Shown here: positions 63,835 through 64,000 of the stretch, piece by piece | Layout of the letters: the number at the start of each line of letters is the position of its first letter | Numbering within the stretch: the stretch's first letter is position 1 | DNA from: Aplectana chamaeleonis | Lineage: Eukaryota; Nematoda; Chromadorea; Rhabditida; Cosmocercidae | Assembly: GCA_029168955.1 (NCBI GenBank) | Contig: JAPDOI010000154.1 | Span: forward strand, 685,001 to 749,000 | Direction: 5' to 3' | DNA: 64,000 nucleotides | The notes under the pieces: model-generated | Database searches by the model: none | What the model was told of the DNA's origin: nothing | The model's input: only the letters and a program-made list of their open reading frames with translations | Program-made: the position numbers and the translations under genes

Positions 63835-64000
63835 TTAAATCTTAGAGACGAAAGTTACGTGGTTGAGCTGTCTCCGGCCTGTACATCCTTCTCTTCATTC
63901 ACAATCCCTGCAGGAGAACGAGCCAGAATGGAGAGAGCGATGGACAAGGCTACAGAATCCGAAAATCAAGGAAAGGAGCGTGGCCTGTGGTACTGTTTGA
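63835..64000. other. Right edge of the window
   Basis: A possible plus-strand exon starts after ccctgcag (63914), but all three frames are open to the window end, so neither frame nor product can be decided. Confidence 0.2.

Overview
This window is nuclear DNA from a nematode, most likely a clade V strongylid (hookworm-like) worm. That placement is inference. It rests on small exons with TTTCAG-type acceptors and GTAAGT-type donors, SL1-like spliced-leader sequences, RTE and CR1-like retroelement remnants, and a very dense load of short inverted-repeat transposons. There is no operon structure, Shine-Dalgarno signal, rRNA or CRISPR. The genes were found by joining exons across splice sites; most long open frames here are chance frames inside repeats.

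Three host gene loci can be supported. (1) 2554-3439 (+): the last three exons of a cysteine-rich gene, gene A. (2) 18333-43373 (+): a paralogue, gene B. Its 8-Cys C-terminal domain has the same intron positions and phases as gene A, and it is preceded by small phase 1-1 exons coding Pro/Thr/Ser/Ala/Gly-rich, mucin-like linkers scattered over 21 kb. (3) 46772-61827 (-): ten exons (307 codons) of a YAP-1 orthologue, the Hippo-pathway co-activator. They cover a TEAD-binding-loop-like segment, two H-x-K-x-x-S sites, one WW domain, a Gln-rich coiled-coil region, an SADSG segment and the C-terminus. The extreme N-terminus was not found. Genes B and yap-1 converge tail to tail across an AT-rich 43.4-46.8 kb gap.

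Almost everything else is mobile DNA, often nested. Several hAT-like families with CAGGG termini make 8-bp duplications. Two short piggyBac-like families (ends AGGCAGTG and AGGCATCG) sit in TTAA sites. There is also a roughly 280-bp TA-flanked mariner-like MITE family, a large palindromic TA-flanked element at 22.4-26.6 kb, a CTCAGACA-ended family, tRNA-derived SINE-like repeats, an RTE fragment pair, a CR1-like retrotransposon 3' end and a mariner transposase fragment. Simple repeats include a 310-bp TG run and 42-bp, 24-bp and 21-bp minisatellites.

Two features stand out as possibly undescribed. Three SL1-like leaders (18-20 of 22 bases matching SL1, two followed by GT) lie within 4.4 kb and share an upstream motif at the same spacing. 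Separately, a transposon family carries, in each of its three copies here, a small cassette shaped like an snRNA or SL-RNA gene: a TATA-like box, a leader start about 28 bp downstream, a hairpin, a U-rich Sm-like site and a terminal stem-loop kept by compensatory changes.
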